Source: Chrysomallon squamiferum
Taxonomy: Eukaryota > Mollusca > Gastropoda > Neomphalida > Peltospiridae
Length of the DNA stretch: 64,000 nt
Direction: 5' to 3'
Assembly (NCBI GenBank): GCA_012295275.1
Contig: CM022679.1
Span: forward strand, 23,136,952-23,200,951
Shown here: piece by piece, positions 33,509 through 46,775 of the stretch
How positions within the stretch are numbered: position 1 is the first letter of the stretch
Layout: every line of letters starts with the position of its first letter
Translations under genes and position numbers: made by a program
The notes under the pieces: model-generated
What the model saw: only the letters and a program-made list of their open reading frames with translations
Databases searched by the model: none
What the model was told of the DNA's origin: nothing

Positions 33509-33659
33509 CTGTTTAAGAAAAATCTGTTTTTTTAATGACAACAGAAACAAATCGTAATTCTGATACTAATGAACTATGCTGAATCTCTTCAAGAGTGACA
33601 GCTTGCAGTTCACATGAAAGAGATTGTGCGGAACAAAATGAAATCAAAATAATGTAAGA

Positions 33660-35208
33660 ATAATAAGTAAAAAATAATTATAAGCAAACACTCAGATGAT
33701 AATAAACTATTGAAATATTTTACATCATCTTAATTCTGATTTGGGGAAAATTTTGAATGCTGTAATTACCTGTAAAAACACACATCGTTGAGCAAATATC
33801 CATATCTAGATAAAACCCACTGTTGGAGCTCAGTTTGATGTTGGAGATTGTGAATTATTACATACACCAAAACTCAGCACTGGACCAGAAATACTCCACT
33901 TCTTGTCGACTTGTCTTAGAGAGTAACAGAAAGTATTTAGAGGTGGTTGGAATGCCAGTTTACATCATCCCTATTCTGAATTACTTTCTTTTATTTTCAG
34001 TGCTTGGAGGTTGATAATAGATCAAGAATTCTATGAAGATGTTGGTGGATTAAAATATTTGCCTATCTCTGATTTATAAAGCCTTGATATTTAATACCGG
34101 TACATATAAGAAGATAAGACGCTGGTTTCTCTTTGAAGTAAAACTATATAAATTGACTTAGAGAAAAACATTAATTCACATTTGTATATACCAGAGGTTT
34201 TCAAACTTTTTCTAACTCTGTGTCCCTATGAGAAAATATTTCATGGGTAAGCTGCTACCGTATGTTCAGTTACTATGTGAGCAAAGTGCCCAGTGCTTTG
34301 ACTGGATAAAATATAATGAAAAATTATTATTTAAGAAAAAAGAAAATAATCATTATAACCACAAGTAATGATAGAACTGGCTAAGGTTTCGTCAACAGAA
34401 AGTTTGCACTATAGCTTCAGTTGATAAGCATGTAATCGTGTCGCTGTAAAGATTATATATAAAACTACAGTAACAGAATGTAATACTGACCCTTATTGGC
34501 CACGTATTTCTCCTCATTTTGTGGCATTGGAGCTAACAGAAGACAAGAGACACACGCACACACTGGAAGTATATATATATTGCGCTGAATTTACTGTCGA
34601 AAAAAACAGGTTTAGTATTGAAGGTTATAAGTTTATAATTTTATTTTAATTAATTGATTGTGTTTATTTTAAAGTATGTTAATATTTATTTAGCTGTTTC
34701 TATTTTAAGGTGGTATGTTAATGCATATTTTATAACTTTGTTTTACTATTCCAGGTATTAGTGTCTTTTTTTCTTCCTGGTTTTGTTTTTCCTTTTTTTG
34801 TCTCTTAATACTGTATCTTAAATACTTTGATATTTATGAGTGTAACTATTTTAATATAGCACTTTTTATGGTGAAATAAAGTAATTATATAAGAAAATAT
34901 ATTTGTTTTTATGTAAAATGGTCGATGGTATTTACTATATCTTGTGTGTCCATACCCCACAAAGAATGACTGAATAAAAAGCAGTCGCAAATGGTTCATT
35001 GTTAGTATCATATACTGCATCGAAACAATTATAAACTATAATTTAGACATTTTGATTAAGTTTCCGCTAAGAATCTGATGCCTCAAAAATTATCACTATA
35101 TAACGGGATCTGTGGTAAAAAGATTATTTTAAAAACAGTAATATAATTTTAATTTCTTTTCTTTTCCATTTTATTTTTTATTTATTTTATATTATTTATT
35201 GTTATTGA

Positions 35209-35244
<36 letters not shown>

Positions 35245-36420
35245 GCTTTATTTATTTATTTTTTGTTCTTAAATACAGGGAAAAAGAAAACAAATCTAGT
35301 AGATTGGTTTCTCATAGTTATTTCATTTTTATCAGTAACCAGTTAATATATTGTAGTTGTGTCCCCTGTTAACTTTCAAGATACAGACATTTTACTGGCA
35401 CGGAAGAGAAGTTTTAGTAAGTCATAGTTTCTTGTTTTAGTTAACAAATATTTACACGACCGGTTGACGGACCTTTAATTTAATTTAGTACTGTCCGCTA
35501 TGGAGTTTGATGTGGTTTGACGTAAAAGATAAGAAATAAAACATCCCAAAAAAGGTTTCGTCGTTCTCAGCAATTTCTACTCAATAACAGACATCTATGT
35601 ATATGAGGCATTGAATATAATTATCTATGACATATTTCCCCAAATTACCTTAAATAATCCATGTAGAATTGATTTAATTATGAAGGAATAGATGTTTAAA
35701 AGTTCGTAAACACTGATCGGCGTTCGACGTTGCCATCTCGGATTTCCATCGGAAGTTTCCGTGACCGCTCGGAAACTGTGTGATGGGGTTCAACTGTTTT
35801 CTGAACTGTTTATGATTTATACTGATAAAGGTAAGGATGGTTGTTCATATTACCAAACCATGATGTTCTGCGCCTTTCCTAACTTCTTTTTCAACTTGAT
35901 CAAACTTTTTAAACTGGATATTTTTGTGCAAATGCGGTCATAATAAACTAAAATTATGATTTGTTATAAGAGTAATCAATTTAATGTATTAACTTCTGTA
36001 GCTGGCAATGTTCCCAGTGTCAGAACCCAACAGAAATGAACGTTGAGGTGAAGTTTGTACCCATTGAATTGGCGAAATTCTGGAGGACTTTCCTCCATTG
36101 ATATAATTTGTGTCATTACACGTTATGGACCTGTTGGTCCATGCTAATGATTGACCTTTTTAGATTTTTATTTCCTTGAACAAGTTGAAGGGTATTAATA
36201 TTCGAGTTTTTGTTTCGTTAGTATTTTTATATATTTTCCAAACAGTAAATATCATGATACATAAAATTATTCAGCTTCATCTTCCTTTTCATTTCTTGAC
36301 ACGTGAATTGTGATATTCATAAACAACAGAGAATCAACAGGCAAATTTTGCATTTCAAAATGATCGTAATCAGGTATAAGCAGACAGACACATTTTGCAC
36401 CAATTGCCTGTTCCACTGGG
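33660..36420. other. stretch without a recognised gene
   Basis: AT-rich with an (ATT)n tract at about 35212-35243. A less AT-rich patch at 35715-35830 ends at donor-like AAAG|gtaagg and might be a noncoding exon. From about 36290 the sequence matches the gene flank at 15.6 kb. Confidence 0.5.
34193..34460. mobile_element. possible hAT-type end
   Basis: CAGAGGTTTTCAAACTTTTT at 34193 closely resembles the terminal sequence common to many hAT elements. No matching right end or target duplication was found, so the end at 34460 is a guess. Confidence 0.25.
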
Positions 36421-36423
36421 GTA

Positions 36424-36951
36424 CAGAAAAAATGGCACCTTATTTATTTTTTCTGTAGTTGCTTTGATAAAAAATACTTTTGAAAATACTGATTATTCAT
36501 GCAATATTGCTACATACATGTATATTAATATATAGCATCACTCAGCCACTTGGTTTTATTTAATAAAATATAGTATTATATCAGAGTTTAATATTACACA
36601 TATACATATACACACACATAATAAATAAGGTGCCATTTTTCCCTGGGTGCCATTATTACACGCATATACAGATGCTCTAGTACGTTCGAACATACAGATA
36701 CAGATGTATGTAATTTAAATACACATAGCACAGTTAAATATCCTCCAGAATGATATCATTCAGTCAGTTCAAACGTGTGTGTTTGTATATACACACAGAC
36801 ACATGCACACATATCTTTGAACTCACATAATATCATTCTGGAGGATATTTTAACTATGGTCTGCATATTTACATTAGGTACATGTGTATGAATGTTTATG
36901 TATGAACGTACATCTATGTACGCATGCAAACATATATATATGTGTGCGTGC

Positions 36952-37002
<51 letters not shown>

Positions 37003-37203
37003 CATGTGTGTGTGTATGTGTAATATTAAATTCTGCTATAATATTGTACTTTGTTAAGCAAAACCAAGTGACTGAGTGATGCTATATATTAAAATACATG
37101 TATGTAACAACATTGCATGAATAAACTTTATTTTCCAAAGTACTTTTAAGATTTTTTTTAAAGCAACCATACAGAAAAAATAAATAAGGTGCCATTTTTT
37201 CTA
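36424..37203. mobile_element. long-armed inverted-repeat element inserted in the flank
   Basis: The left arm (36424 to about 36620, starting agaaaaaatggcaccttatt) is the diverged reverse complement of the right arm (about 37000-37203, ending taaggtgccattttttct). The loop holds a second palindrome (taaatatcctccagaatgat near 36740, inverted near 36835) and TG/TA tracts. The homologous flank at 15.72 kb lacks the whole insertion, so it is mobile DNA of MITE or foldback type. There is no transposase frame. Confidence 0.75.
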
Positions 37204-37479
37204 AATGTGTACAGAGCCATTTCTTCCAGGTGACATTTTTTCCGATTGCCATTATTTCTGGTGCCATTTTGTTCCTATAACCGCTCGCTGAACAATATCT
37301 CGCTTGACGATGTGCACCATTTGCTTGCATTTCTCTAGCTTATGTTATGTTATTTCTGGGATGTTCAGCATAAAAACACAAACAGGAAATCCGAAAGCAT
37401 TCTTGATTTTGAATATTTTGATTCAGTGGTATATCTCAGTTTCTGAATCTACACTGATTTTTTTAAAGTTTTTATCTAA

Positions 37480-38642
37480 CCATATCCTAACAGGGCCTTG
37501 ATCAAGCTGTGGAAAATTTTCTCAGTGATATTTAGATGTACTGTTTTTGTTTAAGTTAGAAAATTGGTCCTAACTTCCTAATTAAACCATGGGCCACAGT
37601 TTAGGTTATACCTACGTATAAATTTGCTGGTAGCTATTTTGTTACTTATTATAATATTTTATACTGTTGTGCTATTAAGGTACAGTCTTTGAAAATGTCA
37701 GTAACATATTTACTATTTCCCTAAATAGCTTACTTTAATACAGTCTAACATCTTGTAATTAACTTGTATGTATCATTAAAGTAACTAAATATGTTACCCA
37801 TTCATTTCTACAAATATTCCTAACAGTATGTATTAATTAAATATGTACTGTTAGTTAACTGGAATCCAATTACTGAAATCACATAGAAATTAACAGTCAT
37901 TAGCTAGAGACAAAGGGAATTTTTGTCAGTTACGCTCTGCTGACTTCATGGAAGTTCGTGACATATTTGTTTAAGTAAAAGGCAGGAGAGACCACGTGAC
38001 AGACACACCCTCTGGCCTGTCGTAGACGTGCTTCACAGCCATTATTAGGCAATTTTGTTCGTAACTATATTTTGCGTTATCCTTGTTTAAGTCAGAAGCA
38101 GGGACAAATGGTGTCCAGTTTATGTATACTCTGTCTGATTTGTTGATCAATTTGATGTAACCTGTATATGCTCCATAGAGAGTTTGATTTTATATATTTC
38201 TAACGTAAGCCGTTAGGGAAAATTAAAAGAACTAAGAATTATAGTACTTCATTCAACGCAACTCCCACTGAATAATAAGTATACATATGTAAAATAAATA
38301 ATTATCTTTGAAATAGAAATATTGTTCTTTGTTTTGTGTTCGTAGTGGATACTTGATATTATATACAGTTTATACCTGTAGTATATGCAAAATATGTATC
38401 TGTTATAATCAACCATCACAGTTTCTTAATTACACGGGCAGTGTGTCCATCAAAAGGTGCAGTCCCTAGACAAAAAATGAACCATAATTTAATAGGGTCA
38501 TTAGCCCTTGAAAGCTAACACTCATTAACAATATTGAAATGAAGCTTTTTATGAGTTCTAAATCTGTACTGTATTTTTAAGCAAGTTGCTAATACTCATG
38601 AATTTTAATTAATTAATTAATCGAACTAATTAATTAATTGAA

Positions 38643-38675
<33 letters not shown>

Positions 38676-40330
38676 AAGGATATGCCCAACATTTTTCCAG
38701 TGATTGATGACTTTGCTGAGATTTTCAGAAATATGTTTTCATAAAATATTGGATAAACTTCCCCTTGGTCAATATTAAAAATCGAAACTGAGATTGTAGA
38801 AGATATGTATACATCATCAAACTAAATTTGTTTAGAAAGATTTTTCTAAAGGACCAACAGTTCACACTTTGCTGATTCTATGCAAGAATCGCACAGAAAT
38901 CTCACGAGAGTGAAATAGGTTATTTGCACATATCTTCAAGTCAGCCAGTAGAGGTATTTCACAAACATATTGCGCATGCGCACAAACAGTAATGTTCCTT
39001 GACAAAATAGACTGAAAGTAGTCTATTTACAAATTGAGTGGTGTCACAGATATGTTGTTATGGGCAATTTGAGTAGCTTTGTAGGAGACTTTAAACTTTG
39101 GCAACTAACATGTACATATTTCGAATTAGATGGCATAATGGCCGTAAAAAACAGTCCACTGAAATTACAGCAGAATGGTTCAAATTAAAAACTTGGACAA
39201 AGTCTCTACGACTCGTACACCAGAGCATTTTGTTAATGCCAGATTAACAGACTATTTTGTAAAAAGTACAAATACATATAATTTGTTTACTGGAAACACA
39301 TGCTTGCACAAATATTGTAAATACCCCCATGTCAAAATCAGGGCTTATGTGAGCATCTCAGTATATGTGTGTGTGTGCATTATAATTGAAAACCACCTCT
39401 CAAAACAACTCAGTTCCAGATCAAGCTGTCTCAAAACCACCCATTCCCAAAGACACACTAAACATTGGCAATGACTTGTTTGTTCAGCAAGTCTTTGTAA
39501 TGGTACCATTTACAGAGTATTTACACCTTTGTTGCAGATACACGTATAGCTGAACACTGATAATGTGGCCACATGCGATGTTTAACAAACACAACATACA
39601 GTAACATGGTTAATTAAATCTTTTGTTTATGAAGAAAATGTAAGCAACTTATTTCCTTATAGGTTAAAACCAGTTATTTGTTATTTCAGTTATTGTTAGG
39701 TGTAATTAGTAAAATATGCACAAGTATATATACTTTATACTTAAAAAAAACTATAAATAAACCATTTATTTAGGGGAAACAGATAATTGGTATACTGAAG
39801 ATTGTAATTGTACCTTTACTCGTATACTCGCACAAACACCTACACACTTGTACAACCCCTACTAAGTATTTGTGACTCCAAGCAACAAACAGCTCAACTA
39901 GTTGAGGTAGACTGAATAATTAAGAAAATAATTGAAACTGTTGTTCTGAATAATGTTAAGATTTGTTTTTGTTCTATGTTGTGACAATTTCCCATCTCAA
40001 ATATATCCACACGTTTCTTGCTCTGGCTTCCCACCTAAAAATCTGAACTATGTTTGCATTTAAAATTTTTCATTTCTGTTTTTTCCAGTTGCACTGGCTG
40101 GTGTTGGAAGGATAATGACAATTTCCTGAACAATGGTCATGGTGACAATTTCCCATTACAGCATGATTGCTTTTGCCCACCAATCTGCAAGTAGGGCTAT
40201 TTTGGTTATATTTTGGTGATTTGCGTCCTCGAATTACCCAAGCAACAGGCACATGTTCAGTGGAATGTGAAATACCTCTATTGTTATCTTGACTGTTTGA
40301 AAAATTCTCACCAATTTACTGCAGACTAGA
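37480..40330. other. extra 2.85 kb relative to the flank at 15.9-16.2 kb
   Basis: The flank homologous to 15.6-15.9 kb stops at about 37470 and resumes at about 40380, whereas only ~260 bases separate these points upstream of the main gene. A run of over 30 T lies at 38644-38674. No clear terminal repeats were seen, so the nature of the insertion is open. Confidence 0.5.
40070..40315 (-). CDS. minus-strand Cys/His-rich frame, unknown
   Basis: 81 codons open on the minus strand, ending at the TGA at 40070-40072. It includes HVPVAWVIRGRKSPKYNQ, then GNCHHDHCSGNC and SQCNWKKQK. The same frame continues across one TAA to an upstream stretch ending GQHTSLSRRSSLQ. Composition looks coding and the His/Cys cluster could bind metal, but no start, splice partner or family is recognised. 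A pseudogene or transposon fragment is likely. Confidence 0.3.
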   Translation of the reverse strand: MGENFSNSQDNNRGISHSTEHVPVAWVIRGRKSPKYNQNSPTCRLVGKSNHAVMGNCHHDHCSGNCHYPSNTSQCNWKKQK

Positions 40331-40379
40331 CCTTCTGCTTAATGATGTATGTTGACCTATTCTTCTTTATTTACTTATA

Positions 40380-41427
40380 TCTTACATAAAAATGATGGAA
40401 AAAGATGTCTGGTATTTTTCATCATAATTGTCTAGAGTCTTGGATAATTTGCTATTTCAAAATGATAATGCTGCCTCTTTACAAATCAAACAAGCACATG
40501 CTGTTGTATTCTGAGTTGATTTAAGTTTTGCAATTCATTCAACTAAATTTTGCATTCCTTTTCATATCACTGCTTGTTTCAGGTTTTGCTGGTTTTTGTT
40601 TTTTCTTCTTCTTCATTAAATTTTTTGGTTTTGCCCTGAAAAAAGCTTAAATGTAGCAGTTATCATTCCCAAATCTCTATTGTCTTAAATAATGTTCAAC
40701 TGTAAATAAGCACCTGTTATGGGATTTGAAATTCCTTTACTTCCTTAATATTCAACATATTCACTTGATGTAATTTTAAAGGGTTTCCAAGATCTTTTCA
40801 AATATGTTATTTGTTTTCAGATATCTGGGGTTTGAAATTTTTGTCCACATAATCCGGCAGCGGTCTTGTAATTCATTGTGACTAAGCAAAGTTTATTCAA
40901 GACTTCAAATCATATATAAATTATAGATTATGTCTTTCTCTCACAGTCTGTCGAATTCCATACAAATACATCAGACACTAGTACTGAGATACTTGAAGTA
41001 TGAATATATGTGATGACTTCTATAATGCTTTTGTAATCCTTCCGAAATTTAACACTTAAAAATATAATTTTTAAATTACATATCCTCAAATATTGCCTAC
41101 CAATGAAATTTCTAATGTTGCATGATTTTGTCTTGACACCACTATTTTCCAAGTTGTGAAAATAAAGTTCAAATTCCATTGTTGATTTTGTCACTTGATG
41201 TCAGTGTCCATTTTACTTTAGGAAGAAATTCAAACTGTGAACATCAGTTTTATTTATTTATTTATTTATTTTTAAATATTACTTTTTTATTTTTTTATTC
41301 TAAATAATTTATTAATTTTTTTATTTTTTTTTGTTATATACAGAATTGTGAATTTGCTGATATCTTTGTTGAATCTTTTGTATAATATTTTCTTCTCGAT
41401 CCCACACTCTTGTAGCTTTCCTCATTT
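40380..41427. repeat. diverged family flank leading into the array
   Basis: Matches 16.17-16.65 kb and, nearer the array, 17.70-17.95 and 32.47-32.80 kb (shared ccaagttgtgaaaataaagt type sequence and tgtccattttacttt). The array therefore grew within the 5' flank of a former gene copy. Confidence 0.75.
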
Positions 41428-43202
41428 GTGTATTTCTAAACTGGCTTGCTCTTAAATTTTTCTGACATAACTAAGGTAAGTACGGGGCTTGAAATTACAG
41501 GCAAAAGTAGCTATAGAATGTTTCTGTTTGTGCTGGAAATGCACATATATTAATTACTATATTTGTGCTCATAAACTGTTCTTTTTTATATTTACCTCAA
41601 ATATTTAGTAAGAAGCATATCAGGTTTAAATGCTAAACCATAATAAATTATATAAAAACAAGATGATTCATTTATCTGTTCAGTTTTATTTAAATACGAT
41701 GCAGTATTAAAACTACATGAAATATAATGTCACAATATATATTATTGTCTCCATGCATGAATTGAAGTAACTTAGCTACTTGTGTTATGTTTATAGACAA
41801 AGCCATCACCAGCAGTAATCATTTGGGTTTTATCAGAACAATTGTTTTAGGTTGGGCTGTTGCCCATGAATATCATAAAATGCATCAAACATAATTATAA
41901 ATGCTTCTATGCTAGAAAAAACCTCAAAGCAAATACTAAGCTAAGAGAACTTTCATGTTCTGCTTTAAATATGACATTTAACACACCTGCACCTTTAATT
42001 GCCCATAGATTTATGATTATAGAGATCTTATTTCCCCTAATATCTTTCTGAACCAAATTTGTGTATTGCAGATGATTATGATTAGACATTAACTATTTGT
42101 TGTCCTAGCTGACATGTACATTTGAAATGAGTTTAGATCAGGGGTCGGCAACCTTTTGGAGAGAGGTGGCCAATGAGCTATGCAGTGTTCTGGAGGAGGG
42201 CCAAGACACACACACCGATTTTCTCTCTCTTTCTCTCTCTGTCAATTCTATCTTCAGTGTTGAGCACCAAAAAGGATGTTATGAAAGAAGGCTGCTTTGG
42301 TCTGGAGGTTTAAAAAAAAAAAAAAAAGTTAATGTAATAATTGGTGTCCATGTGTTCAATTGGCGGGCCTTGGGTTGCAGCATCTGGTCTAGATGTTATC
42401 AACTATAGTTAGAAAATATTGAGAAAATTTAATGTGTCTATATTAGTGGTAACGAAGATGTTTTTAATTTTTTTTTCTGATGAAATTTTAAAAATAAGTG
42501 AAATTGTCACTCATTAGTAATCGCAAATCACTAATTTATAATACTTAAGTGTAAAAAAATCAAGTCACACGTGTAAAGAAAGGTATACTTTGCTATTTAA
42601 AGTTGTTACATTTATAAAGTTGCATCAGTTGACTCTATAGTGCTTATATAAAAAAAATAAAAAAATAAATGCTTTATTTTTCAGAAAAAAATTACTCGAA
42701 ATATGGCATTTTGCTTGACCTTGCCCATATAAGTATATGCAAGTACAAATTTGAAAACGTGTGAACATGCACACGTGCACACTCGCGCTGACCTCACACA
42801 TGCATGCACACAACACACACACACACACCAATTTCTCATATATCCTTTGATGTGGCATAAATAACCAATTACTATTGTAGCTGAACAGTTATTAATGCAT
42901 GTTCTCTGTATCTGTATTTGTTGGAACAATTGAAAATGTCTTAAACTTTATTTATTCATTATTTTATTTTATATTTTTAAATATTTCATTTAGGTGAAAA
43001 GTTCATTGGTTCATTGTTGCGGTGTGTACTTTTAACTGTTGTGGAGAACAATGGCTAATGAACCTGAAATCTGCAGTAAGTATATCTGTCTGTCTTTCTG
43101 TAGTGAACAAGTCATTATGACAAATGATATAAATATGTTGGTTGATAAGTGTTTGTTGTCATAACAAGTACAAAACATTATTTTGTCCAATAATCTTGAC
43201 CT
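41428..43202 (+). repeat. first-exon array unit 1
   Basis: 1775 bp. In order: candidate noncoding exon with donor ctaag|gtaagt at 41476, hAT insertion 42139-42386, 5' UTR acceptor ttcatttag near 42990, and the first coding exon 43051-43075 (MANEPEIC plus one base, donor gtaagt). It is the most diverged regular unit at its left edge. Confidence 0.9.
42139..42386. mobile_element. hAT-type MITE in array unit 1
   Basis: 248 bp, left end CAGGGGTCGGCAACC, right end inverted CAGATGCTGCAACC, flanked by gtttagat and gtctagat (one mismatch). Every unit carries it at the same place. The flank of the main gene (near 19255) lacks it, so insertion came after that flank diverged and before the array expanded. 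Confidence 0.8.
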
Positions 43203-44996
43203 GTGTGTTTCTAAACTGGCTTGCTCTTAAATTTTTCTGACATAACTACGGTAAGTTCAGGGCATGAAATTACAGGCAAAAGTAGCTATAGAATATTTCT
43301 GTTTATGCTGGAAATGCACGTATATTGATTACTATATTTGTGGTCATAAACTGTTCTTTTTTATATTTACCCCAAATATTTAGTAAGAAGCATTTCAGGT
43401 TTAAATGCTAAACCATAACAAATTATATAAAAACTAGATGATTCATTTATCTGTTCAGTTTTATTTAAATATGATGCAGTATTAAAACTACATGAAATAT
43501 AATGTCACAATATATATTATTGTCTCCATGCATGAATTGAAGTAACTTAGCTACTTGTGTTATGTTTATAGACAAAGCCATCACCAGCAGTAATCATTTG
43601 GGTTTTATCAGAACAATTGTTTTAGGTTGGGCTGTTGCCCATGAATATCATAAAATGCATCAAACATAATTATAAATGCTTCTATGCTAGAAAAAACCTC
43701 AAAGCAAATACTAAGCTAAGAGAACTTTCATGTTCTGCTTTAAATATGACATTTAACACACCTGCACCTTTAATTGCCCATAGATTTATGATTATAGAGA
43801 TCTTATTTCCCCTAATATCTTTCTGGAATTGGCTCTGAACCAAATTTGTGTATTGCAGATGATTATGATTAGACATTAACTATTTGTTGTCCTAGCTGAC
43901 ATGTACATTTGAAATGAGTTTAGATCAGGGGTCGGCAACCTTTTGGAGAGAGGTGGCCAATGAGCTATGCAGTGTTCTGGAGGAGGGCCAAGACACACAC
44001 ACCGATTTTCTCTCTTTTCTCTCTCTGTCAATTCTATCTTCAGTGTTGAGCACCAAAAGGGATGTTATGAAAGAAGGCTGCTTTGGTCTGGAGGTTTAAA
44101 AAAAAAAAAAAAAAAAAAAGTTAATGTAATAATCGGTGTCCATGTGTTCAATTGGCGGGCCTTGGGTTGCAGCATCTGGTCTAGATGTTATCAACTATAG
44201 TTAGAAAATATTGAGAAAATTTAATGTGTCTACATTAGTGGTAACGAAGATGTTTTTTTAATTTTTTTTTTTTTCTGATGAAATTTTAAAAATAAGTGAA
44301 ATTGTCACTCATTAGTAATCGCAAATCACTAATTTATAATACTTAAGTGTGTAAAAATCAAGTCACACGTGTAAAGAAAGGTATACTTTGCTATTTAAAG
44401 TTGTTACATTTATAAAGTTGCATCAGTTGACTCTATAGTGCTTATATAAAAAAAATAAAAAAATAAATGCTTTATTTTTCAGAAAAAATTACTCGAAATA
44501 TGGCATTTTGCTTGACCTTGCCCATATAAGTATATACAAATACAAATTTGAAAACGTGTGAACATGCACATGTGCACACTCGCGCTGACCTGCACGCATG
44601 CACACAACACACACACACACCAATTTCTCATATATCCTTTGATGTGGCATAAATAACCAATTACTATTGTAGCTGAACAGTTATTAATGCATGTTCTCTG
44701 TATCTGTATTTGTTGGAACAATTGAAAATGTCTTAAACTTTATTTATTCATTATTTTATTTTATATTTTTAAATATTTCATTTAGGTGAAAAGTTCATTG
44801 GTTCATTGTTGCGGTGTGTACTCTTTTAACTGTTGTGGAGAACAATGGCTAATGAACCTGAAATCTGCAGTAAGTATATCTGTCTGTCTTTCTGTAGAGA
44901 ACAAGTCATTATGACAAATGATATAAATATGTTGGTTGATAAGTGTTTGTTGTCATAACAAGTACAAAACATTATTTTGTCCAATAATCTTGACCT
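43203..44996 (+). repeat. first-exon array unit 2
   Basis: 1794 bp; hAT copy 43926-44178, first coding exon 44845-44869. It has longer A and T runs than unit 1 and the variant gtgcacatgtg-type CA segment. Confidence 0.92.
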
Positions 44997-46775
44997 GTGT
45001 GTTTCTAAACTGGCTTGCTCTTAAATTTTTCTGACATAACTACGGTAAGTTCAGGGCATGAAATTACAGGCAAAAGTAGCTATAGAATATTTCTGTTTAT
45101 GCTGGAAATGCACGTATATTGATTACTATATTTGTGGTCATAAACTGTTCTTTTTTATATTTACCCCAAATATTTAGTAAGAAGCATTTCAGGTTTAAAT
45201 GCTAAACCATAACAAATTATATAAAAACTAGATGATTCATTTATCTGTTCAGTTTTATTTAAATATGATGCAGTATTAAAACTACATGAAATATAATGTC
45301 ACAATATATATTATTGTCTCCATGCATGAATTGAAGTAACTTAGCTACTTGTGTTATGTTTATAGACAAAGCCATCACCAGCAGTAATCATTTGGGTTTT
45401 ATCAGAACAATTGTTTTAGGTTGGCCATGAATATCATAAAATGCATCAAACATAATTATAAATGCTTCTATGCTAGAAAAAACCTCAAAGCAAATACTAA
45501 GCTAAGAGAACTTTCATGTTCTGCTTTAAATATGACATTTAACACACCTGCATCTTTAATTGCCCATAGATTTATGATTATAGAGATCTTATTTCCCCTA
45601 ATATCTTTCTGGAATTGGCTCTGAACCAAATTTGTGTATTGCAGATGATTATGATTAGACATTAACTATTTGTTGTCCTAGCTGACATGTACATTTGAAA
45701 TGAGTTTAGATCAGGGGTCGGCAACCTTTTGGAGAGAGGTGGCCAATGAGCTATGCAGTGTTCTGGAGGAGGGCCAAGACACACACACCGATTTTCTCTC
45801 TCTTTCTCTCTCTGTCAATTCTATCTTCAGTGTTGAGCACCAAAAAGGGATGTTATGAAAGAAGGCTGCTTTGGTCTGGAGGTTTAAAAAAAAAAAAAAA
45901 AGTTAATGTAATAATCGGTGTCCATGTGTTCAATTGGCGGGCCTTGGGTTGCAGCATCTGGTCTAGATGTTATCAACTATAGTTAGAAAATATTGAGAAA
46001 ATTTAATGTGTCTACATTAGTGGTAACGAAGATGTTTTTAATTTTTTTTTCTGATGAAATTTTAAAAATAAGTGAAATTGTCACTCATTAGTAATCGCAA
46101 ATCACTAATTTATAATAATTAAGTGTAAAAAAATCAAGTCACACGTGTAAAGAAAGGTATACTTTGCTATTTAAAGTTGTTACATTTATAAAGTTGCATC
46201 AGTTGACTCTATAGTGCTTATATAAAAAAAATAAAAAAATAAATGCTTTATTTTTCAGAAAAAATTACTCGAAATATGGCATTTTGCTTGACCTTGCCCA
46301 TATAAGTATATACAAATACAAATTTGAAAACGTGTGAACATGCACACGTGCACACTCGCGCTGACCTGCACGCATGCACACAACACACACACACACCAAT
46401 TTCTCATATATCCTTTGATGTGGCATAAATAACCAATTACTATTGTAGCTGAACAGTTATTAATGCATGTTCTCTGTATCTGTATTTGTTGGAACAATTG
46501 AAAATGTCTTAAACTTTATTTATTCATTATTTTATTTTATATTTTTAAATATTTCATTTAGGTGAAAAGTTCATTGGTTCATTGTTATGTGTGTGTACTC
46601 TTTTTTAACTGTTGTGGAGAACAATGGCTAATGAACCTGAAATCTGCAGTAAGTATATCTGTCTGTCTTTCTGTAGAGAACAAGTCATTATGACAAATGA
46701 TATAAATATGTTGGTTGATAAGTGTTTGTTGTCATAACAAGTACAAAACATTATTTTGTCCAATAATCTTGACCT
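44997..46775 (+). repeat. first-exon array unit 3
   Basis: 1779 bp; hAT copy 45712-45960, first coding exon 46624-46648. A small deletion removes ggctgttgc before the MNIIKC frame, and the 5' UTR reads gttatgtgtgtgtac instead of gttgcggtgtgtac. Confidence 0.92.

Noticed and set aside
40928-41194. 88-codon minus-strand frame (MTKSTMEFELYFHN...)
   Set aside because: It covers flank sequence whose paralogues at 17.7 and 32.5 kb do not keep the frame.
43635-43838. 67-codon frame (MPMNIIKCIKHN...) repeated in most array units and at 7793 and 56132
   Set aside because: The terminal-unit version differs from the array version by compensating frameshifts in its middle, and the matching flank of the main gene has no such frame. 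It lies in 5' flank or intron sequence; its repetition follows from unit identity.
44479-44721. 80-codon minus-strand frame (MFQQIQIQRTCINN...) in each unit
   Set aside because: It is antisense to the 5' UTR intron and crosses a CA tract, and its reading changes with small indels (compare the version at 48034). No splice or start support.
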